From NCBI RefSeq assembly GCF_023284045.1, contig NZ_JAKIKQ010000008.1:105334-169333 (forward strand): a stretch of 64,000 nucleotides of DNA. Reading direction: 5' to 3'. The notes under the pieces were generated by a model. The model worked only from the letters and a program-made list of their open reading frames with translations, was not told the DNA's origin and did not search any database. Positions 55,731 to 64,000 of this stretch are shown piece by piece. Within the stretch, counting starts at the first letter, position 1. Every line of letters starts with the position of its first letter. This DNA comes from Shewanella kaireitica. GTDB lineage: Bacteria > Pseudomonadota > Gammaproteobacteria > Enterobacterales > Shewanellaceae. A program made the translations under genes and the position numbers.

Positions 55731-57113
55731 TCAACGCTCTCGGAGCGCGGTATCTTTAGCCCGTAATATTGGATTAAGTATGTACTCTAAAACGGATCTC
55801 TGCCCAGTAATTACATCAACCGAGGTCAACATCCCTGGTATGATAGGCATTTCCGTGCCATCGTCCTTTGTTAAGCTAGAAAACTCCGTTCTAACTTTTA
55901 CAATATAGAAACTATTACCCTCTTCATCTTGGGTTGTATCGGCACTAATATGCTCTACAACGCCGTCTAGCCCGCCATACCTTGTAAAGTCATACGCTGT
56001 GACCTTGACTATAGCGGGCAAGCCGGGATGCAGAAAAGCGATGTCTTTGGGGACAATTTTGGTTTCGATAAGTAGCTTGTCTTCAGAGGGAACGATTTCA
56101 ATAATATCAACACCTGGCTGCACAACGCCGCCGAGGGTGTTGATATGCACAGATTTAATCGTGCCGTTAACGGGAGAGACTATCTCCGCTTTGCTAACTT
56201 TATCCTGTGCGCCCACTTGAGCTTCATTCATGCGCGATAATTTTGTTTGCATCTCATTTAATTGAGCGCGAGTATCAGCGGCAAAAATCAGTACAGATTC
56301 ACGACGTTTTAATATCGCTTCATCCATGGTTGATTTTACTTTTGGTCGTAATAATCTTAGGGAAGAGAGTTCACCTTGAATGTCATTGACCACACGTTGC
56401 AGTTTAAGTAACTCAACTTCTGGCACAATTCCTTTATCTGCGAGTGGTCTTGTAAGCTCTAGCTCCCTAGATACCAGTTGGAAGCTGGTAGTCAGTGTTC
56501 TAATTTTTGAGGCAAGTTCTTGGATCTCTTGATTACGTTGCTGGATCTGCCTAGCTTGGATCTCGAGCTGGTTACTGAGGTTATCAATACGGCCGAGGTA
56601 TTCTTCTCGTTGCCTCTTGGTTAGCTCTGGTTCATTGGTTTCTAATAACTGAGGAAATACCAAGGCTTGAGGTAATATTTTTACCTGTTCACGCCAATCA
56701 GTGCCGATGCTGGAAATGGTAATACTGTTCAACTCTGTTTTTAGTCGAATAACATTGGTTAGAAGGCTATTGACCTCTTGTTCCTGTTGCGCAAAGTCAG
56801 ATTGAAAACGAGTTGCATCAATACGCGCAAGGGGCTGACCTTTAGTTACTATCAAACCTTCTTGCACGTACATATCTTGCAATATGCCGCCATCTAAACT
56901 CTGTATAACCTGTATTTGCGAAGAGGGAATTACTTTACCCATCCCTGTCGTTACTTGGTCTAACTCTGCGAAATAGGCCCAAATTAAAAAGGTGAAAGCC
57001 AGAGCTGTGAGTGCCCAAATGGTTAATCGGTGACTGGCTGGCGCATCAGTCATCATCGCGCCATAAACATCGTCAACCATCTCTAAATCTTGCGAGGTTA
57101 AATGCTTACTCAT
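55731..57113 (-). CDS. HlyD-family membrane-fusion protein of adhesin secretion (LapC/RtxD-like)
   Basis: A 460-residue adaptor with one N-terminal TM (about 28-48), a lipoyl half (GGILQDMYVQEGLIVTKGQPLARID), a long coiled-coil hairpin (about 105-310) and the second lipoyl/beta-barrel part (EIVSPVNGTIKSVHINTLGGVVQPGVDIIEIVP). It bridges the ABC exporter and AggA. Its start overlaps the exporter stop by four bases. Confidence 0.93.
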   Translation of the reverse strand: MSKHLTSQDLEMVDDVYGAMMTDAPASHRLTIWALTALAFTFLIWAYFAELDQVTTGMGKVIPSSQIQVIQSLDGGILQDMYVQEGLIVTKGQPLARIDATRFQSDFAQQEQEVNSLLTNVIRLKTELNSITISSIGTDWREQVKILPQALVFPQLLETNEPELTKRQREEYLGRIDNLSNQLEIQARQIQQRNQEIQELASKIRTLTTSFQLVSRELELTRPLADKGIVPEVELLKLQRVVNDIQGELSSLRLLRPKVKSTMDEAILKRRESVLIFAADTRAQLNEMQTKLSRMNEAQVGAQDKVSKAEIVSPVNGTIKSVHINTLGGVVQPGVDIIEIVPSEDKLLIETKIVPKDIAFLHPGLPAIVKVTAYDFTRYGGLDGVVEHISADTTQDEEGNSFYIVKVRTEFSSLTKDDGTEMPIIPGMLTSVDVITGQRSVLEYILNPILRAKDTALRER

Positions 57114-59287
57114 TTTTTTACCGCTCCTGCAAGCAACCCTTCATTGAGCTTTTTGAGTACGTCTGCTTTAGCGCCATCAGCAACAATGTGGCCACGATCT
57201 AACACAATAATGCGGTCAACCAAATTTAATAGATGCATTTTATGAGTTATCAGTAGCAGGGTACGATCTCGGCTAACATTGTGCATCGCTTGGATAAACT
57301 GTTTCTCTGCTCTAGCATCTAAACTGGCAGTAGGTTCATCCATCAGTAATACCGGAGGATCGTTTAAGGTCGCTCGTGCTAAAGCGATAGTCTGACGTTG
57401 GCCGCGAGACAGTTCTCGTCCACCTTCTCCAACTTGTTGGTCGAGCCCTTCAGATTCTAGGTTGGTAAACAAGTTAACGCCGGATAGCTGTACCGCTCTG
57501 ATCAGTTGGTGCTCAGTCACTTGGCGGGTTCCAAAAAGGATGTTGTCGCGAATGCTGCCATGAAACAGGGTGATATCTTGTGGTAAATAGCCAAAGTTAC
57601 GCCTTAAGTCGCTAGGGTGTATTTGAGCAGAATCGAGGCCATCATAGGTTATGCAGCCCTTACTCGGCTTAAAAAGACCGACTAAAATTTTAGCTAAGGT
57701 ACTTTTTCCTGAACCATTACGACCAATGATGGCGACTCGCTCACCTGGCTCAATTTTTAATGACATTGGATGCAGTATTGGACGTTCAGAGTTTGGATAG
57801 CTAAAGCCCAAAGTATGAGCATTGATCTGCCCTCTAAGACGCTGACGGCTGACAAGGTGGCCTTTGCTTTCAAACTCATCTTCTTGGGTCATGATTTCGT
57901 TTAACTGACGCAGTGCACTGGCGGTTTGGTTACCTCGCGTCATAAGCCCAGCCAATTGAGCCATCGGTGATATAGCGCGGCTAGATAAGATAACCGCGGC
58001 TATGATCCCACCCATAGAGATAGCATTGTCAGCAACGCGGTAAACACCCAATATGACTACAAATATGACCGATGTTTGTACAACAAATGTGGCAACGTTT
58101 GTCACAGAGGTAGAGATCTTCTTTGCTTTTAGCTGCCAGTTAGCCGTATGGCCAATCATCTGCTGCCAACTTTTTTGCACTAGCCCTTCAGCACCGCTAG
58201 ATTTTATCGACTCCAGTGATGATAAAGACTCGATTAGGTGGCCATGTTTGAGGCCTGAGAACTTATTGGTTTCTTCTATAGCAGCCTTTAATTTAGGCTG
58301 CATTATCAGGGTGTAACCAATGATGATGACACCGCCGACGAGTGGGATGAGCGCAAGATCCCCTGCAACCAAATAAATAATAGTTAAGAAAAATAGTGAG
58401 AATGGCAGATCCACTAAAGTGGTAATCGTCGCTGAGGTGAGAATATCTCTAATACTGTCAAATTCACCGAGTTGTTTTGCCATACCGCCGACACTTGGTG
58501 AGCGTTTTTCTAATGGAATACCAACAGCTTTGGCGAACAGTTTCGATGAGACAATAATATCAACCTTTTTGCCTGCAACATCAATTAAATAACTCCGTAA
58601 TTGGCGCATTATTAGATCAAAAATGTAGGCGATTCCCGCACCAATCGCCAGCACCCATAAGGAGTCGAATGCAAGATTAGGCACGACTTTGTCGTATACA
58701 TTCATGATGAATAGCGGTGATACCAGTGCAAATAGGTTAACTAAAACAGAAGCAATTAAAGCATCCCGGTAGATGGGGGCAGAATCTTTAAGTGTTTGCA
58801 GTAACCAGTGAGATTTATTTTCGTGCAGGTGGACATCAAAGCCCATATCGCCACGATATTCTTGCTTAACAAGAAACAGGTATCCGACATAAATGGCTTC
58901 TAGCTCTTCAATCGATAATGTCTGTTCACCACCGGTTTCTGGTAGCTGAATAATCGCTTTATCTTGCTCTATATCGAGCTCTCTAAGCAGGCAAGCCTTT
59001 TTATCCTTAAGTAACAATATGCTGGGGAGCAGAATTGGGGTGATTTCATTTAAACCTTTACGAGAAAGCTTAGCGGCGAGTCCTGCTCGAGCTGCTGCTT
59101 GTGGCAACAATTCAGGCGTTAAAACATGACCTTGCATAGGAAGGCCCGCGGCTAAAGAGTCGCTAGAGCAGGGGCTACCGAAATACTCAGTAAGCAAAAC
59201 TAAACTATCTAACAGAGGATCGACTACAACTCGTTGAGAAGCCGATATCGTCCACTGATCAGTTTTCTTCGACGCTGATTCTGGCAC
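57110..59287 (-). CDS. Type I secretion ABC exporter with C39-like domain (LapB/RtxB-like)
   Basis: A 725-residue exporter: N-terminal C39-peptidase-like domain (about 20-150) in which no catalytic CxxD/E pattern is visible (so substrate-binding only), six TM helices (about 170-460) and a nucleotide-binding domain with Walker A GRNGSGKST, signature LSRGQRQ and Walker B VLLMDEPT. It exports the giant adhesin. The start is a GTG at 59287 with the nearest purine-rich stretch almost touching it, a weak site that may keep its level below the adhesin's. Confidence 0.93.
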   Translation of the reverse strand: MPESASKKTDQWTISASQRVVVDPLLDSLVLLTEYFGSPCSSDSLAAGLPMQGHVLTPELLPQAAARAGLAAKLSRKGLNEITPILLPSILLLKDKKACLLRELDIEQDKAIIQLPETGGEQTLSIEELEAIYVGYLFLVKQEYRGDMGFDVHLHENKSHWLLQTLKDSAPIYRDALIASVLVNLFALVSPLFIMNVYDKVVPNLAFDSLWVLAIGAGIAYIFDLIMRQLRSYLIDVAGKKVDIIVSSKLFAKAVGIPLEKRSPSVGGMAKQLGEFDSIRDILTSATITTLVDLPFSLFFLTIIYLVAGDLALIPLVGGVIIIGYTLIMQPKLKAAIEETNKFSGLKHGHLIESLSSLESIKSSGAEGLVQKSWQQMIGHTANWQLKAKKISTSVTNVATFVVQTSVIFVVILGVYRVADNAISMGGIIAAVILSSRAISPMAQLAGLMTRGNQTASALRQLNEIMTQEDEFESKGHLVSRQRLRGQINAHTLGFSYPNSERPILHPMSLKIEPGERVAIIGRNGSGKSTLAKILVGLFKPSKGCITYDGLDSAQIHPSDLRRNFGYLPQDITLFHGSIRDNILFGTRQVTEHQLIRAVQLSGVNLFTNLESEGLDQQVGEGGRELSRGQRQTIALARATLNDPPVLLMDEPTASLDARAEKQFIQAMHNVSRDRTLLLITHKMHLLNLVDRIIVLDRGHIVADGAKADVLKKLNEGLLAGAVKK

Positions 59288-59339
59288 CTTGGGGACTTAT
59301 CCTTAAGATTTTATTATATATTGTTAGTATCGGTCATGA

Positions 59340-59361
59340 TGGCCTATTTTTCCATAGGCCA
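59340..59361 (-). promoter_or_regulatory. Hairpin between the adhesin gene and the exporter gene
   Basis: Perfect 8-bp stem TGGCCTAT/ATAGGCCA with a 6-nt loop, 22 nt after the adhesin stop. No U-run follows on the minus strand, so it may protect the adhesin mRNA 3' end or partly reduce downstream transcription rather than stop it. Confidence 0.5.
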
Positions 59362-59382
59362 CCATTTCACTGTAGTGCTTGC

Positions 59383-62300
59383 TTAAGGTATGTGATTAAA
59401 TCCTTGTACGTTAAGCTCATCAACTAATTTATCGGGTGCATTAACTGCGACTGCAAAAGGGTCTCCGCTTGAAGTGCTTACTATAAGCGCTCCTTCACCG
59501 TTACTACCTAATAACCCAGAAATAATATCGGCTTCACTAGCACCAAACGTAGCAAAGAGGTCAACACCGTCGAGAACTATGTGTTGATCAAATGTCCCAT
59601 CTTGGTCGGTATCGATATTGATTGAAGTACTACCATTTTCATTGGTAAAACTAATGTATTGAGATAGTTCACTGATTGAATCACCTTGGAGGATATCACT
59701 AAGATCTAGCTTATCTTCCGCAAGGTTAAAATCGGTTATGTGATCTGTTGCGTCCGTGCCATTAACAGAACCAGCGCTCCATGCAAAAGTGTCTTCGCCT
59801 TCACCGCCAGTCATAGTATCGTCACCAAGACCACCGATTAGAGTGTCTTCACCAGAGCCACCGATTAGGGTATCGTTGCCACCTTGACCAAATAGAATGT
59901 CGTTACCGATCCCACCCTCAAGTTCATCTGCACCATCACTCGATTTTGCGACGTCAAACAGTGAAGCATTATCAGTGATAAAGGTGTGCACATCTTGAAC
60001 TGTGACGCCGTTACTATCGACATTTGTTTCTTTGGCAACGAATGCTTGTAATGCAGTGAAGCCTTGACCATCAATGCCATCAAATTGCACGAGATCACCA
60101 AATATAATGTCGTTACCTAAACCGCCAGCTGCTTCATCATCACCTTGTAATAAGTTGGTTTCGCGGCCAAGAATTACGTCTGCGAGATTATCGACACTGA
60201 TCTTTGCTCTAACCTGTCCATCTGTGTCATAGCTGATGATATCTTCTTCTTTAATGCTTTGCTTAATGCCTACGGCTTCAACTTCTGAATGGGCTGTTAA
60301 GTCTTCAAATGCGTCAGCTGGTATACCGTTACCATTATGGTGTCCATCAGTGATGAAATACGTAATGTTATTACCGACATTAGCGAGTACATCAGCACTT
60401 TCAAACCAATTTACTGCAGCATTAAATGCATTCACATAGTCAGTATAGCCGCCATTAGTAATTGCATTCCAAGCTGCATCTCTACCATTTTCTAATGCGG
60501 CGATATCAAGGTTTTTTATGTTGACAGATAAACTGAGTACAGCGGATCCAGAGAAATCAACAACAGCCACATTGACGACGCCTGAGTGTTGACCTGATGC
60601 TGATGCGAGCAGAGATTTAAATACTTCAATTAATTGTTCTTTTGCTGTATTTACTGCTGAGTCGCCCATGCTACCTGAAGAGTCTAAAATAAAGGCGATA
60701 TTGTAATTTTCACCTTGTACTATTTGTATGCCTGACGTGTCACTGACTATGATGTCATGATCGTCAGTTCCGCCAAGGACGTTATCTCCGTCGCTGCCGT
60801 CCAAATAGCTGTAATCTCTATCTGGCAAAATATCAAAGTAAACAGTTGCAGTGTCTGTCAAGCCATCAGGATCTTGAATGGTATATTCGTAGCTTGCAGG
60901 GCCAGTGTAACCAGTTGTCGGAGTGAAGGTTACATCTCCATCAGCGGTTAGAGTTACAGTACCATTTTGTGCATTGCCGACACTTATAATTGAAAGCGCA
61001 TCGCCATCAGGATCTGAGTCGTTTGCGATAATCGACTCTGCTGTGAAGGTAAACGGAGTGTCCTCAAGCACCATTACATCATTGGTGATAATTTGATCGC
61101 CCAAAGGTGTATAGCTGCCAATTTGTTGATCATTTTCGTCGAACTCGCCGAGTTGGATATCAAGTTCGTAGGCACCGCCCTGATCCCAGTAGATAATTTC
61201 AATGCTATGTGCACCTGGGTCGGTAATATCAAAATAGATATGGCCCTGTTCGCCGGGATAGCGTGTACTTGATGATTGATTGCGAGAAACTTCCGCAACA
61301 ACTACGCCATCAATAACGACGGAGTAACCATCATCGGCTGTGACTTTTAATCCATAGGTGCCAGCATCTAGTTCTACAAAACCTCTCATATGTAAAATTG
61401 CATCATTGCTATTGCCTGGGTCATTACTCAAGCTGGCTGCATCATCACCCAGAAAATCTTGAAGATTTTTACCTGTACCTAAATTTCCATCGCCCCAAGC
61501 GTAAGTGAGTGTCGTAGCGATAAATGTTGCATTGGCTTCATTACTATTAATGTAGTTGCGCACCTGATTTACGTTAGATAGATTACCACCGCCAGCAGAG
61601 TCGTCATAGCTGTAGTAGTAGCTACTTAGCCCTGGCCCAAAATAATCATTGAGTGCAACAGGAGGTTCATTCTCATTAGTTAATTGGACATTAACAACCG
61701 CGGTATCCGTGAGATTGCTCTCGTCGGTAACGAGCACATTAAAGCTGTAATTTGTTGTTCCATTCGCATCGAGATCTTGATTGAGTGTAATCTGTCCGGT
61801 ATCAGCATCTATGGTAAATAAACCATTAACTAAAGAGCCATCTTCAAAGCTATAAGTTAATGTACCGCCATTGTCGGGATCGTGTGCGGTTACGTTGCCT
61901 ACGATAGTGCCTGAATTCAAATTATCTTGAGTGACGTTTAACTGGTAAACATCTTGATTGGCCTCTGTATTGGCTGTGTCGCTTCCAGATAAGAACTCAG
62001 GAGCGAAATCATGCTCGGCTACGTTAACTGTGACACTCGATTCAGCTGTTTGACCAGAAGTGTCGGTCGCAATGACAGTAATACCAGTAATCTGCAGATT
62101 ATCTACATCAATGTTATGAGGCAGCTTTCCTAGTAACTCTGCATCAAGAACCACATCACCTTGTTGACCTGAGGCGATAGAGTCCCAATCAAGTGTCAGT
62201 TTGAGTAGATCTCCACGGCCATTCATCGACCCTATAAGCTTGCCATCCTCAATCCGCCATGTCATTGGTTGACGTATACCTTGGACAGAGATGTTATCTG

Positions 62301-64000
62301 TGTTCCCAAAGCTGAAGTCATTTAGCTCATTTTCACCCGCTTTAAATAGCAGCGTTTCAGTATCATTATCCGCAGCGGCAGAGAGCAGACTGGTTTCGCT
62401 TAAGCTTGCAAAGCCGTATGGCGTGATTGCAGTTAGAGCCGATGGTGAGTTCAGCGTTACGCTGAAATCATTGTCACTATCAACATCGCCGTCGGAGTCG
62501 ATAATATCTACAGTGAAGTCAAGTGTTGTCCCTGACGTGTCAATGATAATGGTCTCGGTATTGATATTCTGTAAATTGAAATCGGTTCCATCAATCGCAG
62601 TTGATAACTCTAATAAATTGACATCAACTAAGTCTGAATTTGATAGGAAGGTAGCAAATTCAGCACTAGTTCCTGAGAAAGTAAATTCAGATAAAGCGCC
62701 GTTAGCATCAAGCCCTGAAACATAAAAAGTCGCAGTGCCGGTATATTCATTACCGTTATTGGTACTAAGAGTTAATGTGAGGTTTTTAGTGACAGGGTCG
62801 CTGAAGGTTAAAATCAGAGTCTCACCGTCGCTAATATCCTTACCTGAGCCGATCCCAATACCATTTGGACTGGTGTTAACTGACTCACTATTCCCATTGG
62901 AATCTTTTGCTGTTATAGAGCATTTTACAACATCATCAGCGCCCACTTCGCCTACGACGCTACCTTGTAGCAAGATGAATAGATCTTCATCGTTACCGCC
63001 TGGAATATTGCCTGTCAGGTTGGCGTTTGTTGCTACTATATCGGTAATAGGTTGCTGCAGATCTAATACATACTCGCCAGAATTAGGATCTACTGTCAAT
63101 GTATATACGATCGATTGTTCTGTTCCTGCCGCGCCATACTCAGAGGCTGTATCGCTGGTATATGCAATGAGTACATCCGGATTACTTGGGTCAACATAGT
63201 AGTAGATTATTTCACCGGCAGTTGTGATACCTGAATCAGCAAAATATAGTTCACTACCTGGAGTGTCGCTCCAGCCCGTTACATTGCCTGTTAAATTGGC
63301 TGAATAATCTGAGTCAGCACCTTGAACACTGAGTTGACCAGTGTTGCTACCATTAGCATTGTTGACAACCAGATCATCTACTTGCGCCTCAGGTGCATCA
63401 TCCTCGATGACTACATTAAAGTTTCCTGAGGTTGTACCGCCGTTGCCGTCATCAACATTCACCCCAAAGCTAACCGATAAGTTGTCTTCTGAAGTACCGT
63501 CTGAATGCTGTACAGGGGCGAGAAGCGTAACATCGTAGCCCCAGTCTCCTGAAGAGTTACCCGCTGGTGGCGTGAGAACCACTGACATGACTTCAAGATA
63601 AGAGCCTTCACCAACTGTGCCAACATAACCTGTCAACGTATTAGAGCCCGCATCCCAGCTCCACTGTACAGTTTCTCCGCCTGAGTACAAATCAGTTCCT
63701 GGCCCTGAAAGTGAAACGGTCAAAGTATCTGTGTCGGCGTCTTCAATGCTTATAATGCCACTGGCCGTCACTGAATTTGTTAAATCTGTATTTCCTGTAC
63801 TATCGATAACCCCATCTGCAAGCCCCTCTTCGGAGACTCGAGAGTCTGTCACTCCTGTAATTGTTACATCATCGTTCACCGGGGTGACGGTAATGGTCAG
63901 TGTGGCAGTTTCACCGGTGTTCGTGGTGTAGGTGATCACCGGCACGTTGCCATTCCAATCGTCATTCGGGGTGAAGCTGTAGCTGCCAGTGCTGTTGAGC
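59383..64000 (-). CDS. bpfA: Giant RTX biofilm adhesin, C-terminal part (BpfA/LapA-like, partial)
   Basis: The reading frame is open to the window edge, so this is the last ~1540 residues of a larger protein. From the edge inward: Ig-like/RTX-adhesin repeats with [15 protein letters not shown] and EDDAPEAQ linkers, a cadherin-type domain ([25 protein letters not shown] about 61670-61990), a PA14-like putative ligand-binding domain ([20 protein letters not shown], about 61130-61660), another Ig/cadherin-like unit, a VWA domain with MIDAS DSSGS (about 60150-60720), RTX calcium repeats and a type I secretion C-terminus. The protein is exported through the genes downstream and held on the surface. 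An apparent start at 63945 is an internal GTG. Confidence 0.93.
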   Translation of the reverse strand, partial: LNSTGSYSFTPNDDWNGNVPVITYTTNTGETATLTITVTPVNDDVTITGVTDSRVSEEGLADGVIDSTGNTDLTNSVTASGIISIEDADTDTLTVSLSGPGTDLYSGGETVQWSWDAGSNTLTGYVGTVGEGSYLEVMSVVLTPPAGNSSGDWGYDVTLLAPVQHSDGTSEDNLSVSFGVNVDDGNGGTTSGNFNVVIEDDAPEAQVDDLVVNNANGSNTGQLSVQGADSDYSANLTGNVTGWSDTPGSELYFADSGITTAGEIIYYYVDPSNPDVLIAYTSDTASEYGAAGTEQSIVYTLTVDPNSGEYVLDLQQPITDIVATNANLTGNIPGGNDEDLFILLQGSVVGEVGADDVVKCSITAKDSNGNSESVNTSPNGIGIGSGKDISDGETLILTFSDPVTKNLTLTLSTNNGNEYTGTATFYVSGLDANGALSEFTFSGTSAEFATFLSNSDLVDVNLLELSTAIDGTDFNLQNINTETIIIDTSGTTLDFTVDIIDSDGDVDSDNDFSVTLNSPSALTAITPYGFASLSETSLLSAAADNDTETLLFKAGENELNDFSFGNTDNISVQGIRQPMTWRIEDGKLIGSMNGRGDLLKLTLDWDSIASGQQGDVVLDAELLGKLPHNIDVDNLQITGITVIATDTSGQTAESSVTVNVAEHDFAPEFLSGSDTANTEANQDVYQLNVTQDNLNSGTIVGNVTAHDPDNGGTLTYSFEDGSLVNGLFTIDADTGQITLNQDLDANGTTNYSFNVLVTDESNLTDTAVVNVQLTNENEPPVALNDYFGPGLSSYYYSYDDSAGGGNLSNVNQVRNYINSNEANATFIATTLTYAWGDGNLGTGKNLQDFLGDDAASLSNDPGNSNDAILHMRGFVELDAGTYGLKVTADDGYSVVIDGVVVAEVSRNQSSSTRYPGEQGHIYFDITDPGAHSIEIIYWDQGGAYELDIQLGEFDENDQQIGSYTPLGDQIITNDVMVLEDTPFTFTAESIIANDSDPDGDALSIISVGNAQNGTVTLTADGDVTFTPTTGYTGPASYEYTIQDPDGLTDTATVYFDILPDRDYSYLDGSDGDNVLGGTDDHDIIVSDTSGIQIVQGENYNIAFILDSSGSMGDSAVNTAKEQLIEVFKSLLASASGQHSGVVNVAVVDFSGSAVLSLSVNIKNLDIAALENGRDAAWNAITNGGYTDYVNAFNAAVNWFESADVLANVGNNITYFITDGHHNGNGIPADAFEDLTAHSEVEAVGIKQSIKEEDIISYDTDGQVRAKISVDNLADVILGRETNLLQGDDEAAGGLGNDIIFGDLVQFDGIDGQGFTALQAFVAKETNVDSNGVTVQDVHTFITDNASLFDVAKSSDGADELEGGIGNDILFGQGGNDTLIGGSGEDTLIGGLGDDTMTGGEGEDTFAWSAGSVNGTDATDHITDFNLAEDKLDLSDILQGDSISELSQYISFTNENGSTSINIDTDQDGTFDQHIVLDGVDLFATFGASEADIISGLLGSNGEGALIVSTSSGDPFAVAVNAPDKLVDELNVQGFNHIP
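59806..59930 (-). repeat. RTX nonapeptide repeats inside the adhesin
   Basis: Tandem GGxGxDxLx units ([35 protein letters not shown]) that fold into a calcium-bound beta-roll after secretion. Single RTX-like units also occur near 60090-60150 and 60750-60800. Confidence 0.9.

Noticed and set aside
62291..63199. Plus-strand frames of 144 and 154 codons inside the adhesin gene
   Set aside because: Antisense to low-complexity adhesin repeats; the Ser/Val/Pro-rich translation is a by-product.
63945..64000. Start of the adhesin gene at 63945
   Set aside because: That codon is an internal GTG; the frame stays open to the window edge and upstream residues continue the same repeat domain.

Overview
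The window looks like chromosome from a marine gammaproteobacterium, most likely Shewanella. The evidence is gene order: a giant RTX adhesin followed by its type I secretion genes, an OmpA lipoprotein, a LapG-type protease and a LapD-type receptor (the bpf/agg layout), a complete ilvY/ilvC/ilvGMEDA block, and periplasmic cytochrome/flavoprotein respiration genes. The species cannot be named from the sequence alone.

Left end (1-6716): a five-gene minus-strand operon encodes a Tat-exported FAD reductase, a separate tetraheme cytochrome c, an exported cupin, a small DUF3299 protein and an outer-membrane porin. The cupin carries the metal and tyrosine spacing of DMSP lyases. Two paralogous, unusually long TetR-like regulators with Cys-rich tails flank the operon. 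A second, partial Tat flavoprotein is divergent from the left regulator. The set is consistent with uptake, cleavage and respiratory reduction of an organic acid in the periplasm, possibly DMSP/acrylate, but the substrate is inferred.

6873-15272: a branched-chain aminotransferase, a TonB-C-like lipoprotein, two tandem lysophospholipid-type acyltransferases and ComM. Then comes a gene-free, hairpin-rich stretch of about 1.4 kb, followed by a NifU-like Fe-S scaffold gene and a GGGtGRT gene. The leader of this last pair contains a fluoride (crcB) riboswitch and a hairpin that covers the ribosome binding site.

15633-34292: two membrane/exported proteins of unknown function and a LysR regulator, then the isoleucine/valine block (IlvY, IlvC, IlvL attenuator, IlvG, IlvM, IlvE, IlvD, IlvA). 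These are followed by a class V aminotransferase, an NSS transporter, an Lrp regulator, a PAP2 phosphatase, a DoxX/DUF417-type membrane protein and UbiK.

34541-44244: an RND efflux pair with its TetR regulator and a 32-bp palindromic operator, Rep helicase, and a GAF-GAF-GGDEF-EAL c-di-GMP protein.

44461-50584: a tRNA cluster (Arg-CCG, His-GTG, two Pro-TGG) with decayed tRNA-Pro copies and a tandem array of tRNA 3' relics plus terminators. Next are a MipA/OmpV protein, a lipoprotein and an intact 262-bp MITE whose target-site duplication forms the stop codon of a histidine kinase; a deletion derivative of this MITE lies at 34408-34467. The histidine kinase belongs to a MipA/DUF3019/response-regulator/kinase operon.

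51024-64000: the biofilm adhesin operon, all minus strand. It runs from the C-terminal 1.5 kilo-residues of the adhesin (its start is outside the window) through the ABC exporter, membrane-fusion protein, TolC-like protein, OmpA lipoprotein, LapG-like protease and LapD-like c-di-GMP receptor.
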